Part shown: positions 16,728 to 22,020 of the stretch, in pieces
Numbering within the stretch: the stretch's first letter is position 1
How the letters are laid out: every line of letters starts with the position of its first letter
Source of the DNA: Bacteroidales bacterium
GTDB taxonomy: Bacteria > Bacteroidota > Bacteroidia > Bacteroidales > Bacteroidaceae
Assembly (NCBI GenBank): GCA_022784065.1
Contig: JALFUO010000060.1
Location: 1-46,500 of the forward strand
DNA: 46,500 bases
Direction: 5' to 3'
Notes under the pieces: model-generated
The model's input: the letters and a program-made list of their open reading frames with translations, nothing else
What the model was told of the DNA's origin: nothing
The model's database searches: none
Made by a program: the position numbers and the translations under genes

Positions 16728-17402
16728 ATGAAACGCCTGCTCCGCCTGTCACTGCTGCCGCTCCTCTCGATAGCCTTGGCATTCTCTTGCCAGAAAATCG
16801 AACTGCCCGACGGCACGGCCGACGAGGGCGCGCAGAACGCAGCGGGCGGCGGCAATGGCGCTTCTCCCTCCCTCGACACGAGCAATGCGCTCACCGTGGC
16901 AGAAGCGATGCAAAGGACAGCCGACGGCAGCGAGGTGGTCATCAAGGGCTACATCGTTGGTTATACAACAAGCTCGATGAACTACCCCTCGTTCTCTACC
17001 CCCAACGACAAGCCGAATACTAATATGCTGCTGTCCGATACGCCCGACGAATTCGACGAACTGTGCTGCCTGCCCGTTGAACTGCCCACGACAGGCAGAA
17101 ACCTGCGCGGCCTGCTCAATCTTTACGACCATCCCGAATATTTCAACCAGTACATCGCCATTCAAGGCAAGCTGACCACCTATTTCCGCGTTGTCGGACT
17201 GAAAAGCCCCACGGCATTCGCCTTCATCGCCCCGCCTGAAAATAGCGGCGGCGGCAATGAAAGCGGCGACGGCGACGAGGAGGAGGACGACGAGGACCAA
17301 GGCGACGGCGACGAGGAAGAGGAAAAACCAGACAGCACCCAAACCGACGGTAAAAACTACCCGCAAATCAGCGATTCCCTCACTATCATAGCAGGAAGAT
17401 GA
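16728..17402 (+). CDS. Lipoprotein with DUF6359-like OB-fold domain and acidic tail
   Basis: The 224-residue product begins with a lipoprotein signal peptide ending in the lipobox LAFSC (Cys21), so it is probably membrane-anchored. A domain around residues 55-165 (LTVAEAMQ, VVIKGYIVGYTT, FNQYIAIQGKLTTYF) resembles the DUF6359 OB-fold family of Bacteroidetes surface lipoproteins; this is a judgement from memory. Residues about 170-205 are almost all Gly, Asp and Glu, and the last ~20 residues (KNYPQISDSLTII) look like the start of a domain that is not there. Function unknown. It follows the S9 peptidase gene by 19 bp and precedes a tRNA promoter. Confidence 0.8.
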   Translation: MKRLLRLSLLPLLSIALAFSCQKIELPDGTADEGAQNAAGGGNGASPSLDTSNALTVAEAMQRTADGSEVVIKGYIVGYTTSSMNYPSFSTPNDKPNTNMLLSDTPDEFDELCCLPVELPTTGRNLRGLLNLYDHPEYFNQYIAIQGKLTTYFRVVGLKSPTAFAFIAPPENSGGGNESGDGDEEEDDEDQGDGDEEEEKPDSTQTDGKNYPQISDSLTIIAGR

Positions 17403-17420
17403 CTTTTTTTCGGGAAATTG

Positions 17421-17452
17421 TTTGGCAGGTTGAAAAAATCCTCGTACTTTTG
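17421..17452 (+). promoter_or_regulatory. Promoter of the tRNA-Ser/tRNA-Glu unit
   Basis: TTTG at 17421-17424, a 20-base spacer, and TACTTTTG at 17445-17452 match the Bacteroidota -33/-7 pattern. It lies 28 bp before tRNA-Ser. Confidence 0.85.
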
Positions 17453-17480
17453 CACTGCTTTCCGATAAGGGAACGCGAAA

Positions 17481-17569
17481 GGAAGTTTGGGTGAGTGGCT
17501 GAAACCACCAGTTTGCTAAACTGACGTACGGGTTTAACCGTACCGGGGGTTCGAATCCCCCAGCTTCCG
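17481..17569 (+). tRNA. tRNA-Ser (anticodon GCT)
   Basis: The 89-nt gene has acceptor GGAAGTT pairing with AGCTTCC plus discriminator G. It has a class II long variable arm (GTACGG/CCGTAC) and T arm GGGGG-TTCGAAT-CCCCC. The anticodon loop TTGCTAA gives GCT, reading AGC and AGU. CCA is not encoded. Confidence 0.93.
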
Positions 17570-17574
17570 CATAT

Positions 17575-17646
17575 GGCGCTTTCATCTAACGGTTAGGATA
17601 CATGCCTCTCACGCATGGTATACGGGTTCGATTCCCGTAGGCGCTA
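17575..17646 (+). tRNA. tRNA-Glu (anticodon CTC)
   Basis: The 72-nt gene has acceptor GGCGCTT pairing with AGGCGCT (two G-U pairs) and discriminator A. The D arm is ATCTAACGGTTAGGAT, the anticodon stem CATGC/GCATG with loop CTCTCAC (anticodon CTC), and the T arm ACGGG-TTCGATT-CCCGT. CTC reads GAG only, so a TTC-anticodon tRNA-Glu must lie elsewhere. Confidence 0.9.
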
Positions 17647-17664
17647 CTCAAAGGTTAGAAAGAA

Positions 17665-17704
17665 AAGGATTGATAACGACTTAAACCCGTATCAATCCTT
17701 TTTT
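17665..17704 (+). terminator. Terminator of the tRNA-Ser/tRNA-Glu unit
   Basis: An 11-bp perfect stem (AAGGATTGATA with TATCAATCCTT, 17665-17675 and 17690-17700) is followed directly by TTTT. It lies 18 bp after tRNA-Glu. Confidence 0.88.
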
Positions 17705-17794
17705 CTTTAATAAGTTTTCGGGCGTACCCTTCGCGCCAACGAATAAATTTTATGCGTTGGTTGGATTAGGAATTAATAATGATAAGGTATTAAC

Positions 17795-18013
17795 TGCCTG
17801 GAAGGCAGTACGGAGCGAAGCGACGATAACCGGGGACGCAGTCCTCGGTTGAGGCTATTGCACAAGTTCTGCCTGGAAGGCAGTACGCCTGTGGCGATGT
17901 AAAAAGTGCCTGTCCTGTGGCGTAGTGCCTTCCAGGCACATCGTCCTTTCCTTGCCCCTCCGGGCACTTCGTACCCGGTTATCGTCGCTACGCTCCGTAG
18001 TGCCTTCCAGGCA
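17795..18013. repeat. 219-bp nested foldback element R3 (before rpe)
   Basis: Two 40-bp arms (17795-17834 and 17974-18013) are inverse copies with two mismatches, starting TGCCTGGAAGGCAGTACGGA. Inside, TGCCTGGAAGGCAGTACGCC at 17870-17889 has its near-exact inverse at 17919-17938, so the same TGCCTGGAAGGCA unit appears four times, each itself nearly palindromic. The rest of the gap between the tRNA terminator and rpe holds no gene. Confidence 0.85.
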
Positions 18014-18038
18014 CTTAACACTAAAATTAACCAACAGG

Positions 18039-18058
18039 TATATATATAATATTGTATG
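18039..18058 (+). repeat. AT-rich start-codon motif copy M3
   Basis: TATATATATAATATTGTATG ends exactly with the rpe ATG. The same 20 bases occur at 9259-9278. Confidence 0.6.
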
Positions 18059-18709
18059 GCACTTGTTTCCCCCTCCCTGCTTTCTGCCGACTTCGGCAAC
18101 CTGCAACGCGACATCGAGATGCTTAATAGTGGCGCGTGCGACTGGTTTCACCTCGACGTGATGGACGGCGTGTTTGTTCCCAACATATCTTTCGGTTTCC
18201 CCGTTATGGAAGCCATGGCGCGCGCAGCGCAGAAGCCGCTCGACGTTCACCTGATGATTGTGGAGCCGCAGAAGTTCCTGCCGCAAGTCAAGGCGCTCGG
18301 CGCAAAAGTGATGAACGTGCACTATGAGGCCTGCACGCACCTGCACCGCGTGGTGCAGCAAATCAAGGACGCAGGCATGATGGCGGGCGTGACGCTCAAT
18401 CCCCACACGCCAGTCTGCGTGCTCGAAGAAATTGCGGCCGACCTCGATCTCGTAATGCTCATGTCGGTAAACCCCGGCTTCGGCGGACAGAAATTTATCG
18501 CCCACGCCGTCGACAAGACGCGCCGCCTGCGCGAACTCCTCGACCGCAGAGGCTCGAAAGCCTTGATTGAAATAGATGGCGGCGTGAACCGCGAGACGGG
18601 CAAACTGCTCGTAGATGCCGGCGCAGACGTGCTCGTGGCAGGCAGCGCCATTTTCAAAGCCCCCGACCCCGAGGCCGAAGTACTCGCCCTGAAAGCACTC
18701 ACAAGGTAG
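18056..18709 (+). CDS. rpe: Rpe, ribulose-phosphate 3-epimerase
   Basis: Rpe interconverts ribulose 5-phosphate and xylulose 5-phosphate in the pentose phosphate pathway. The 217-residue TIM-barrel protein shows LVSPSLLSADFGNL at the N-terminus, metal-site segments HLDVMDGVFVPN and PLDVHLMIVEP, then VMLMSVNPGFGGQKFI and LIEIDGGVNRE with the second catalytic Asp, and a phosphate site DVLVAGSAIF. Length is normal. Foldback R3 and the AT-rich motif M3 form its whole upstream region; M3 ends in the start codon. The DHH phosphoesterase gene begins 21 bp after its stop codon. Confidence 0.97.
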   Translation: MALVSPSLLSADFGNLQRDIEMLNSGACDWFHLDVMDGVFVPNISFGFPVMEAMARAAQKPLDVHLMIVEPQKFLPQVKALGAKVMNVHYEACTHLHRVVQQIKDAGMMAGVTLNPHTPVCVLEEIAADLDLVMLMSVNPGFGGQKFIAHAVDKTRRLRELLDRRGSKALIEIDGGVNRETGKLLVDAGADVLVAGSAIFKAPDPEAEVLALKALTR

Positions 18710-18730
18710 TTTTTATTTCCCAACCACAAA

Positions 18731-19768
18731 ATGCTGACAATTCCTCCCCTGATTACTGAAACGGAGCGCGAGCTTTTGCAAAACCTCATTGCAAACGCCA
18801 AGCGCATACTCATTTGCGGGCATCGCGGTCCCGACGGCGATGCCGTTGGCTCCGCGCTCGGCTGGGCAGATTATCTGAAACGCCTCGGAAAGGAGACGGT
18901 CGTCATGATGCCCAACCCCTTCCCCGATTTCCTGCGCTGGCTGCCCGGCATTCAGGACATCACCTTCTATATGCGCCACGAAACGGAGGCGACACAGGCC
19001 ATCAAGAACTGCGACCTCGTGTTTTGCCTCGACTTCAACGCCCTCCACCGCCTTATGGAAATGGGCGACGTGATTGCCGCGCACAATGCGCCGCGCGTCA
19101 TCATCGACCACCACCTCAACCCCGACCGCAACGCCGCCGCGCTCACCATTTCGCACCCCCAAATGTGCTCCACCTGCGAGGTAGTGCTGCGCCTGCTGCT
19201 GCAACTCGGCGGCTACGAGGACATGGGCAACCGCGCCGCCGCCGCGCTCTACACGGGCATGATGACCGACACGGGCGGCTTTACCTACAACTCCAACAGC
19301 CCCGAAATCTATCAGCTCATCAGCCTCCTGCTGGCAAAGGGCATCGACAAGGACAAGATTTACCGCAACGTATTCAACACCTACTCCGAGTCGCGCCTGC
19401 GCCTCACGGGATATATCCTTTACAAAAAGCTCGACTTCTACCAAGACCGCCGCGCCTCGATCTTCACCCTCACGCGCAGCGAAATGACGCGCTTCAACTT
19501 CATTCGGGGCGACGCCGAGGGACTGGTGAATATGCCGTTGCAGGTAAAGGGCATGCGCCTCAGCATTTCCCTGCGCGAGGACACGGAGCGCGACGTGGTG
19601 CGCGTGAGCCTGAGGAGCGTTGACGATTTTCCCTGCAACAAGATGGCGGAAGAGTTCTTCAACGGCGGCGGCCACCTCAACGCCTCTGGCGGCGAACTGC
19701 CCTTCCCCCTTTCCGAAGCCGTCAAGACTGCCGAGCGCGCCATCGAGGCTTACGCCCATTTGCTTTGA
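18731..19768 (+). CDS. DHH-family phosphoesterase (NrnA-like nanoRNase/pAp phosphatase)
   Basis: The 345-residue protein belongs to the DHH/DHHA1 superfamily of Mn-dependent phosphoesterases. It has GHRGPDGDAVGS at 30-41 (motif I), CLDFNALHRL near 99-108, the name-giving IDHH with D126-H128, GMMTDTGGFTYNS (motif IV), and a C-terminal DHHA1 domain ending GGGHLNASGG. This architecture matches NrnA-type enzymes that degrade short oligonucleotides and pAp; cyclic-dinucleotide hydrolases lack nothing visible here, so that role stays possible. It follows rpe by 21 bp and ends at a terminator. Confidence 0.88.
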   Translation: MLTIPPLITETERELLQNLIANAKRILICGHRGPDGDAVGSALGWADYLKRLGKETVVMMPNPFPDFLRWLPGIQDITFYMRHETEATQAIKNCDLVFCLDFNALHRLMEMGDVIAAHNAPRVIIDHHLNPDRNAAALTISHPQMCSTCEVVLRLLLQLGGYEDMGNRAAAALYTGMMTDTGGFTYNSNSPEIYQLISLLLAKGIDKDKIYRNVFNTYSESRLRLTGYILYKKLDFYQDRRASIFTLTRSEMTRFNFIRGDAEGLVNMPLQVKGMRLSISLREDTERDVVRVSLRSVDDFPCNKMAEEFFNGGGHLNASGGELPFPLSEAVKTAERAIEAYAHLL

Positions 19769-19793
19769 ACATCTAAAAAATAAGACATACCCC

Positions 19794-19828
19794 ACGCACC
19801 TGCAACCGCCCGACGCTTGCAGGTGCGT
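19794..19828 (+). terminator. Hairpin after the DHH gene
   Basis: A perfect 12-bp stem (ACGCACCTGCAA with TTGCAGGTGCGT, 19794-19805 and 19817-19828, 11-base loop) is followed by TAATTATTAG. It closes the rpe-DHH unit. Confidence 0.75.
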
Positions 19829-19913
19829 TAATTATTAGTAAAAGCGAGTTTTTCAAAAGGCTGATTAACAGCAATAGTAACCTGCAACTCACTAAATGAA
19901 CAGAAATTCAGCT

Positions 19914-19945
19914 CTTGCGGGGAAAAGAAAAGGCAAGTACCTTTG
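19914..19945 (+). promoter_or_regulatory. Promoter of the cupin gene
   Basis: CTTG at 19914-19917, a 20-base spacer, and TACCTTTG at 19938-19945 fit the TTTG/TAnnTTTG pattern with one change. It lies 30 bp before the cupin ATG. Confidence 0.65.
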
Positions 19946-19975
19946 CACCGTTATTTATCACTAAAACTAAAAGAA

Positions 19976-20368
19976 ATGAGCCAACTGAAAATCAAACAAA
20001 AGGGCAATGGATATGCCGTTGCAAGCGTGGGAGATCTCGCCACATTCGGCGGAAAGGTTTTTTTGAAAGATGCCTTGTCGCTCACCGGCATAGAAGTATC
20101 TTTCGGCACATTGGCGGCAGGCGAGGCTGTGCCTTTCAACCACAAGCACAAACAGAACGAGGAACTCTATATCGTGCTTAGCGGCACGGGCGTCTTTACG
20201 CTCGACGGCGAGGACATTGCCGTTGAAAGCGGCGACGCGTTGCGTATCGACCCGAACGTGGTGCGCTGCAACCGAAACACCGGCGCGACGCCCTTCACCT
20301 ACATCTGCATACAGGCAAAGGCTAACTCCTTGGAACAATGCACTGCAACGGACGGAGTTATCCTCTAA
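19976..20368 (+). CDS. Small cupin-domain protein
   Basis: The 130-residue product is a single Cupin_2 barrel. Motif 1 is FNHKHKQNEELYIV, with His56, His58 and Glu62/63 as likely metal ligands, preceded by a Gly-rich turn. GTGVFTLDGEDI follows, then GDALRIDPNVVRC of motif 2. Metal binding is likely but the substrate cannot be told. ATG 19976 (MSQLKIKQKGNGYA) is chosen because a promoter -7 box ends at 19945, which excludes the in-frame codon at 19943. An HxlR-type regulator follows 84 bp downstream, which may sense the same compound; that link is inference. Confidence 0.85.
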   Translation: MSQLKIKQKGNGYAVASVGDLATFGGKVFLKDALSLTGIEVSFGTLAAGEAVPFNHKHKQNEELYIVLSGTGVFTLDGEDIAVESGDALRIDPNVVRCNRNTGATPFTYICIQAKANSLEQCTATDGVIL

Positions 20369-20391
20369 ATCAGGGAAACTAACGAACACGG

Positions 20392-20434
20392 AAACGGAAG
20401 GAACCACAATAAGGCGGGGTTTCTTCCGTTTTTT
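20392..20434 (+). terminator. Possible terminator between cupin and hxlR genes
   Basis: AAACGGAAG (20392-20400) pairs with CTTCCGTTT (20423-20431) across a 22-base loop and is followed by more T. The loop is long, so confidence is moderate. Confidence 0.55.
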
Positions 20435-20452
20435 CTATATAAACAACTGCAT

Positions 20453-20821
20453 ATGATTAAAGATTTAGAGGTACAAGACGTGCTCTTTCCCGAATGTCCC
20501 GTGCGCAACATCATAGCGCGAGTGGGCGACAAATGGTCTCTGCTCGTGCTCCACACGCTTTGCAACCGCGAAGCCAACATGCGATTTTCCGCCCTCCGCA
20601 AAAGCCTGCCCGACATCTCGCAGAAAGTACTCTCCGTGACGCTTCGCCATCTTGAAGAAGACGGCATGGTGCAACGTTTCGCCTTCCCCGAAGTGCCGCC
20701 GCGCGTGGAGTACGCCATCACGCAGCGCGGCCTTTCCTTCATGCACGCTTGCCGCCCCATGATAGACTGGGCATTCGCCAACTTTGCCGACATCATCGAA
20801 AGCCGGAAACGCCATTCATAG
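20453..20821 (+). CDS. HxlR-family winged-helix transcriptional regulator
   Basis: The 122-residue protein has the HxlR (DUF24) layout. A Cys-Pro near the N-terminus (ECPV, Cys15) sits where redox- or electrophile-sensing members carry their reactive Cys. Then come GDKWSLLVLHTL, the recognition helix region MRFSALRKSLPDISQKVLSVTLRHLEEDGMV, and a wing segment VPPRVEYAITQRGLSF. It probably binds DNA as a dimer and represses or activates a nearby gene. The cupin gene 84 bp upstream is the nearest candidate target. Signal and operator are not visible. Confidence 0.9.
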   Translation: MIKDLEVQDVLFPECPVRNIIARVGDKWSLLVLHTLCNREANMRFSALRKSLPDISQKVLSVTLRHLEEDGMVQRFAFPEVPPRVEYAITQRGLSFMHACRPMIDWAFANFADIIESRKRHS

Positions 20822-21075
20822 CATTCCCCCTTTCACCCTTGCAACATCTTGCTCCACACAACCGACTGCTTCTGCCAACGAACGACGGCTTGCTTTGACA
20901 GCCGGCGGCACAGCGCAGCGCATTTTGGCGGCACGGGATTTTCTACTTATCTTTGCCCTAGCAGAAAGAGGAAGAGCGCAGGCTTTTCCTCTTTTCGTGT
21001 TTTTAGGGCCAACTATCATATTATGAGCGGAAAAATTATCTTATATGAGCGTGAAAATTATAAGCAAGCCCGTAA

Positions 21076-21159
21076 AAATTTGCTCCTTTATAATTTTTCC
21101 GATGTGCTTTATCGTGAAAATTTCCTTGAAATCCGCAGGATTTATCTCGGAGCAAATTT
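21076..21159. ncRNA. Candidate three-way-junction structured RNA
   Basis: A perfect closing stem AAATTTGCTCC/GGAGCAAATTT (21076-21086 with 21149-21159) encloses two further hairpins. One is 21092-21103 with 21111-21122 (about 11 of 12 pairs, loop GTGCTTT). The other is AAATCC-GCA-GGATTT (21129-21143). Linkers are 5-6 bases. I recognise no known family; it could be a repeat or a regulatory RNA. The strand is unknown. Confidence 0.4.
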
Positions 21160-21353
21160 CTGCTGTCTTAATTATCCCTAAATTTTCAAGCAAACGCTCC
21201 TTAACGATTGCAAATGCGTAATCAACTCTCTGCGCAGAGCGTGCCGCGCCCTTAACAGATTTTCGCTCCTTTCATATTGGACGGAGCAGCGAAACGGCAG
21301 GAAGCATTTTCAGCCTCCCCAAAGGCGCAGCGCAAAAAAATAGCATTTCCCTT

Positions 21354-21384
21354 TTTGCCATATAAGAAAATGTTTATAACTTTG
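21354..21384 (+). promoter_or_regulatory. Promoter of the SRP RNA/tRNA-Thr unit
   Basis: TTTG at 21354-21357, a 19-base spacer and TAACTTTG at 21377-21384 match the Bacteroidota consensus fully. It lies about 25 bp before the RNA. Confidence 0.85.
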
Positions 21385-21408
21385 CAGCGCAAAAACCAAA
21401 AAGCAACA

Positions 21409-21506
21409 CGGGTAAGTGCTGTACGGCCAGCTCCCTTCGAATCCTCCAGGGCTTGACCGCAGCAAAGGTAGTTGGTTGTAGCGGCGCGATGCAGTGAGCT
21501 TACCCA
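21409..21506 (+). ncRNA. ffs: Probable small SRP RNA (4.5S-like)
   Basis: The segment is closed by GGGTAAG/CTTACCC (21410-21416 with 21499-21505) and folds as a long imperfect hairpin: GCCAGCT pairs with AGTTGGT, and the apical part reads TCCTCCAGGGCTTGACCGC followed by AGCA. The CAGG on one side and GCAGC on the other fit the symmetric loop of SRP domain IV, the Ffh binding site. As I read it, the apical loop GCTTGA differs from the common GGAA tetraloop. Size (~98 nt), a strong promoter and the position next to a tRNA support a stable RNA gene. The SRP identity rests on remembered resemblance to Bacteroidales SRP RNAs. Confidence 0.68.
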
Positions 21507-21509
21507 CCC

Positions 21510-21583
21510 GCCTCTTTAGCTCAGTTGGCCAGAGCACGTGATTTGTAATCTCGGGGTCGTTGGTTCGAATCCGACAAGAGGCT
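21510..21583 (+). tRNA. tRNA-Thr (anticodon TGT)
   Basis: The 74-nt gene has acceptor GCCTCTT pairing with AAGAGGC, D arm AGCTCAGTTGGCCAGAGC, anticodon loop TTTGTAA (anticodon TGT, reading ACA and others), and T arm GTTGG-TTCGAAT-CCGAC. It starts 3-4 bases after the probable SRP RNA, and a terminator follows directly. CCA is not encoded. Confidence 0.95.
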
Positions 21584-21584
21584 C

Positions 21585-21618
21585 AAAAAGAAGGAAGTCA
21601 TTTGACTTCCTTCTTTTT
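21585..21618 (+). terminator. Terminator of the SRP RNA/tRNA-Thr unit
   Basis: A near-perfect 16-base inverted repeat, AAAAAGAAGGAAGTCA and its inverse (21585-21600 and 21603-21618), ends in a T run. It starts 2 bases after tRNA-Thr. Confidence 0.92.
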
Positions 21619-21746
21619 TTGTTTTCTGCGCGTTTCAGTAGATTTGAGCAAATCATAGCAGGGACGTTTTGCAAAACGCCTCCCCTGCGAGCGAGCCCAC
21701 ATGATTCTTGATTATATTTGCCCACGTCGTGGGCAAATAAAACCAA

Positions 21747-21809
21747 CGTTTGTGCAAGGCGAGAGCAGAAGACAAGTTTACTTGGATTATGCCGAGCCGC
21801 AGCCAAACG
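21747..21809. repeat. Family A structured repeat, copy A3
   Basis: The core TGCAAGGCGAGAGCAGAAGA...TATGCCGAGCCGCAGCC matches A1 and A2. The flanking stem here is CGTTTG/CAAACG, whereas A2 has GGAAATTTTCG/CGAAAATTTCC. The inner hairpin is CAAGT-TT-ACTTG in place of CCGAAC-TT-GTTCGG. Different sequences, same pairings. Confidence 0.75.
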
Positions 21810-21955
21810 TCTGTTGAAAACGAACGTTTGATTGGGCACGTAAGCAATCCAACTCTATCCATAAGGCCAGAGATGTCAAAGAGATTCTGCTAACGCGGCA
21901 TCTATATATATAAATATGCGTGCGCTTTGCTGCGGAGAAAATACGTAATAATTTT

Positions 21956-21986
21956 TTTGCACTTTCGTAAACATCGCTTAACTTTG
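21956..21986 (+). promoter_or_regulatory. Promoter of the PiT transporter gene
   Basis: TTTG at 21956-21959, a 19-base spacer and TAACTTTG at 21979-21986 match the consensus fully, 35 bp before the ATG. Confidence 0.85.
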
Positions 21987-22020
21987 TACCTGAAAAAATG
22001 TTTTTCCTCTATTTTCTCTT

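Larger units (their letters stand above)
20822..21408. other. Gene-free, AT-rich intergenic region before the SRP RNA
   Basis: About 590 bp with no credible CDS. It contains a direct pair GAGCGGAAAAATTAT and GAGCGTGAAAATTAT near 21025-21062, a candidate three-way-junction RNA (21076-21159), and the promoter of the downstream RNA genes (21354-21384). A 52-codon ATG frame at 21023-21181 overlaps the structured segment and looks non-coding. Confidence 0.7.
21584..22020. other. Repeat-rich intergenic region before the PiT gene
   Basis: These 437 bp hold no CDS. In order: the tRNA terminator; a family-B palindrome (21656-21690, AGCAGGGACGTTTTGC with inverse CCCTGC end); a perfect 11-bp hairpin TATTTGCCCAC-GTC-GTGGGCAAATA (21715-21739); a family-A repeat copy (21747-21809); an AT-rich TATATATATAAATATG stretch (from 21903); and the PiT promoter. 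Confidence 0.8.

Noticed and set aside
21023-21181. 52-codon ORF from ATG 21023
   Set aside because: It overlaps the three-way-junction segment, has no recognisable motif, and its composition follows the AT-rich spacer.
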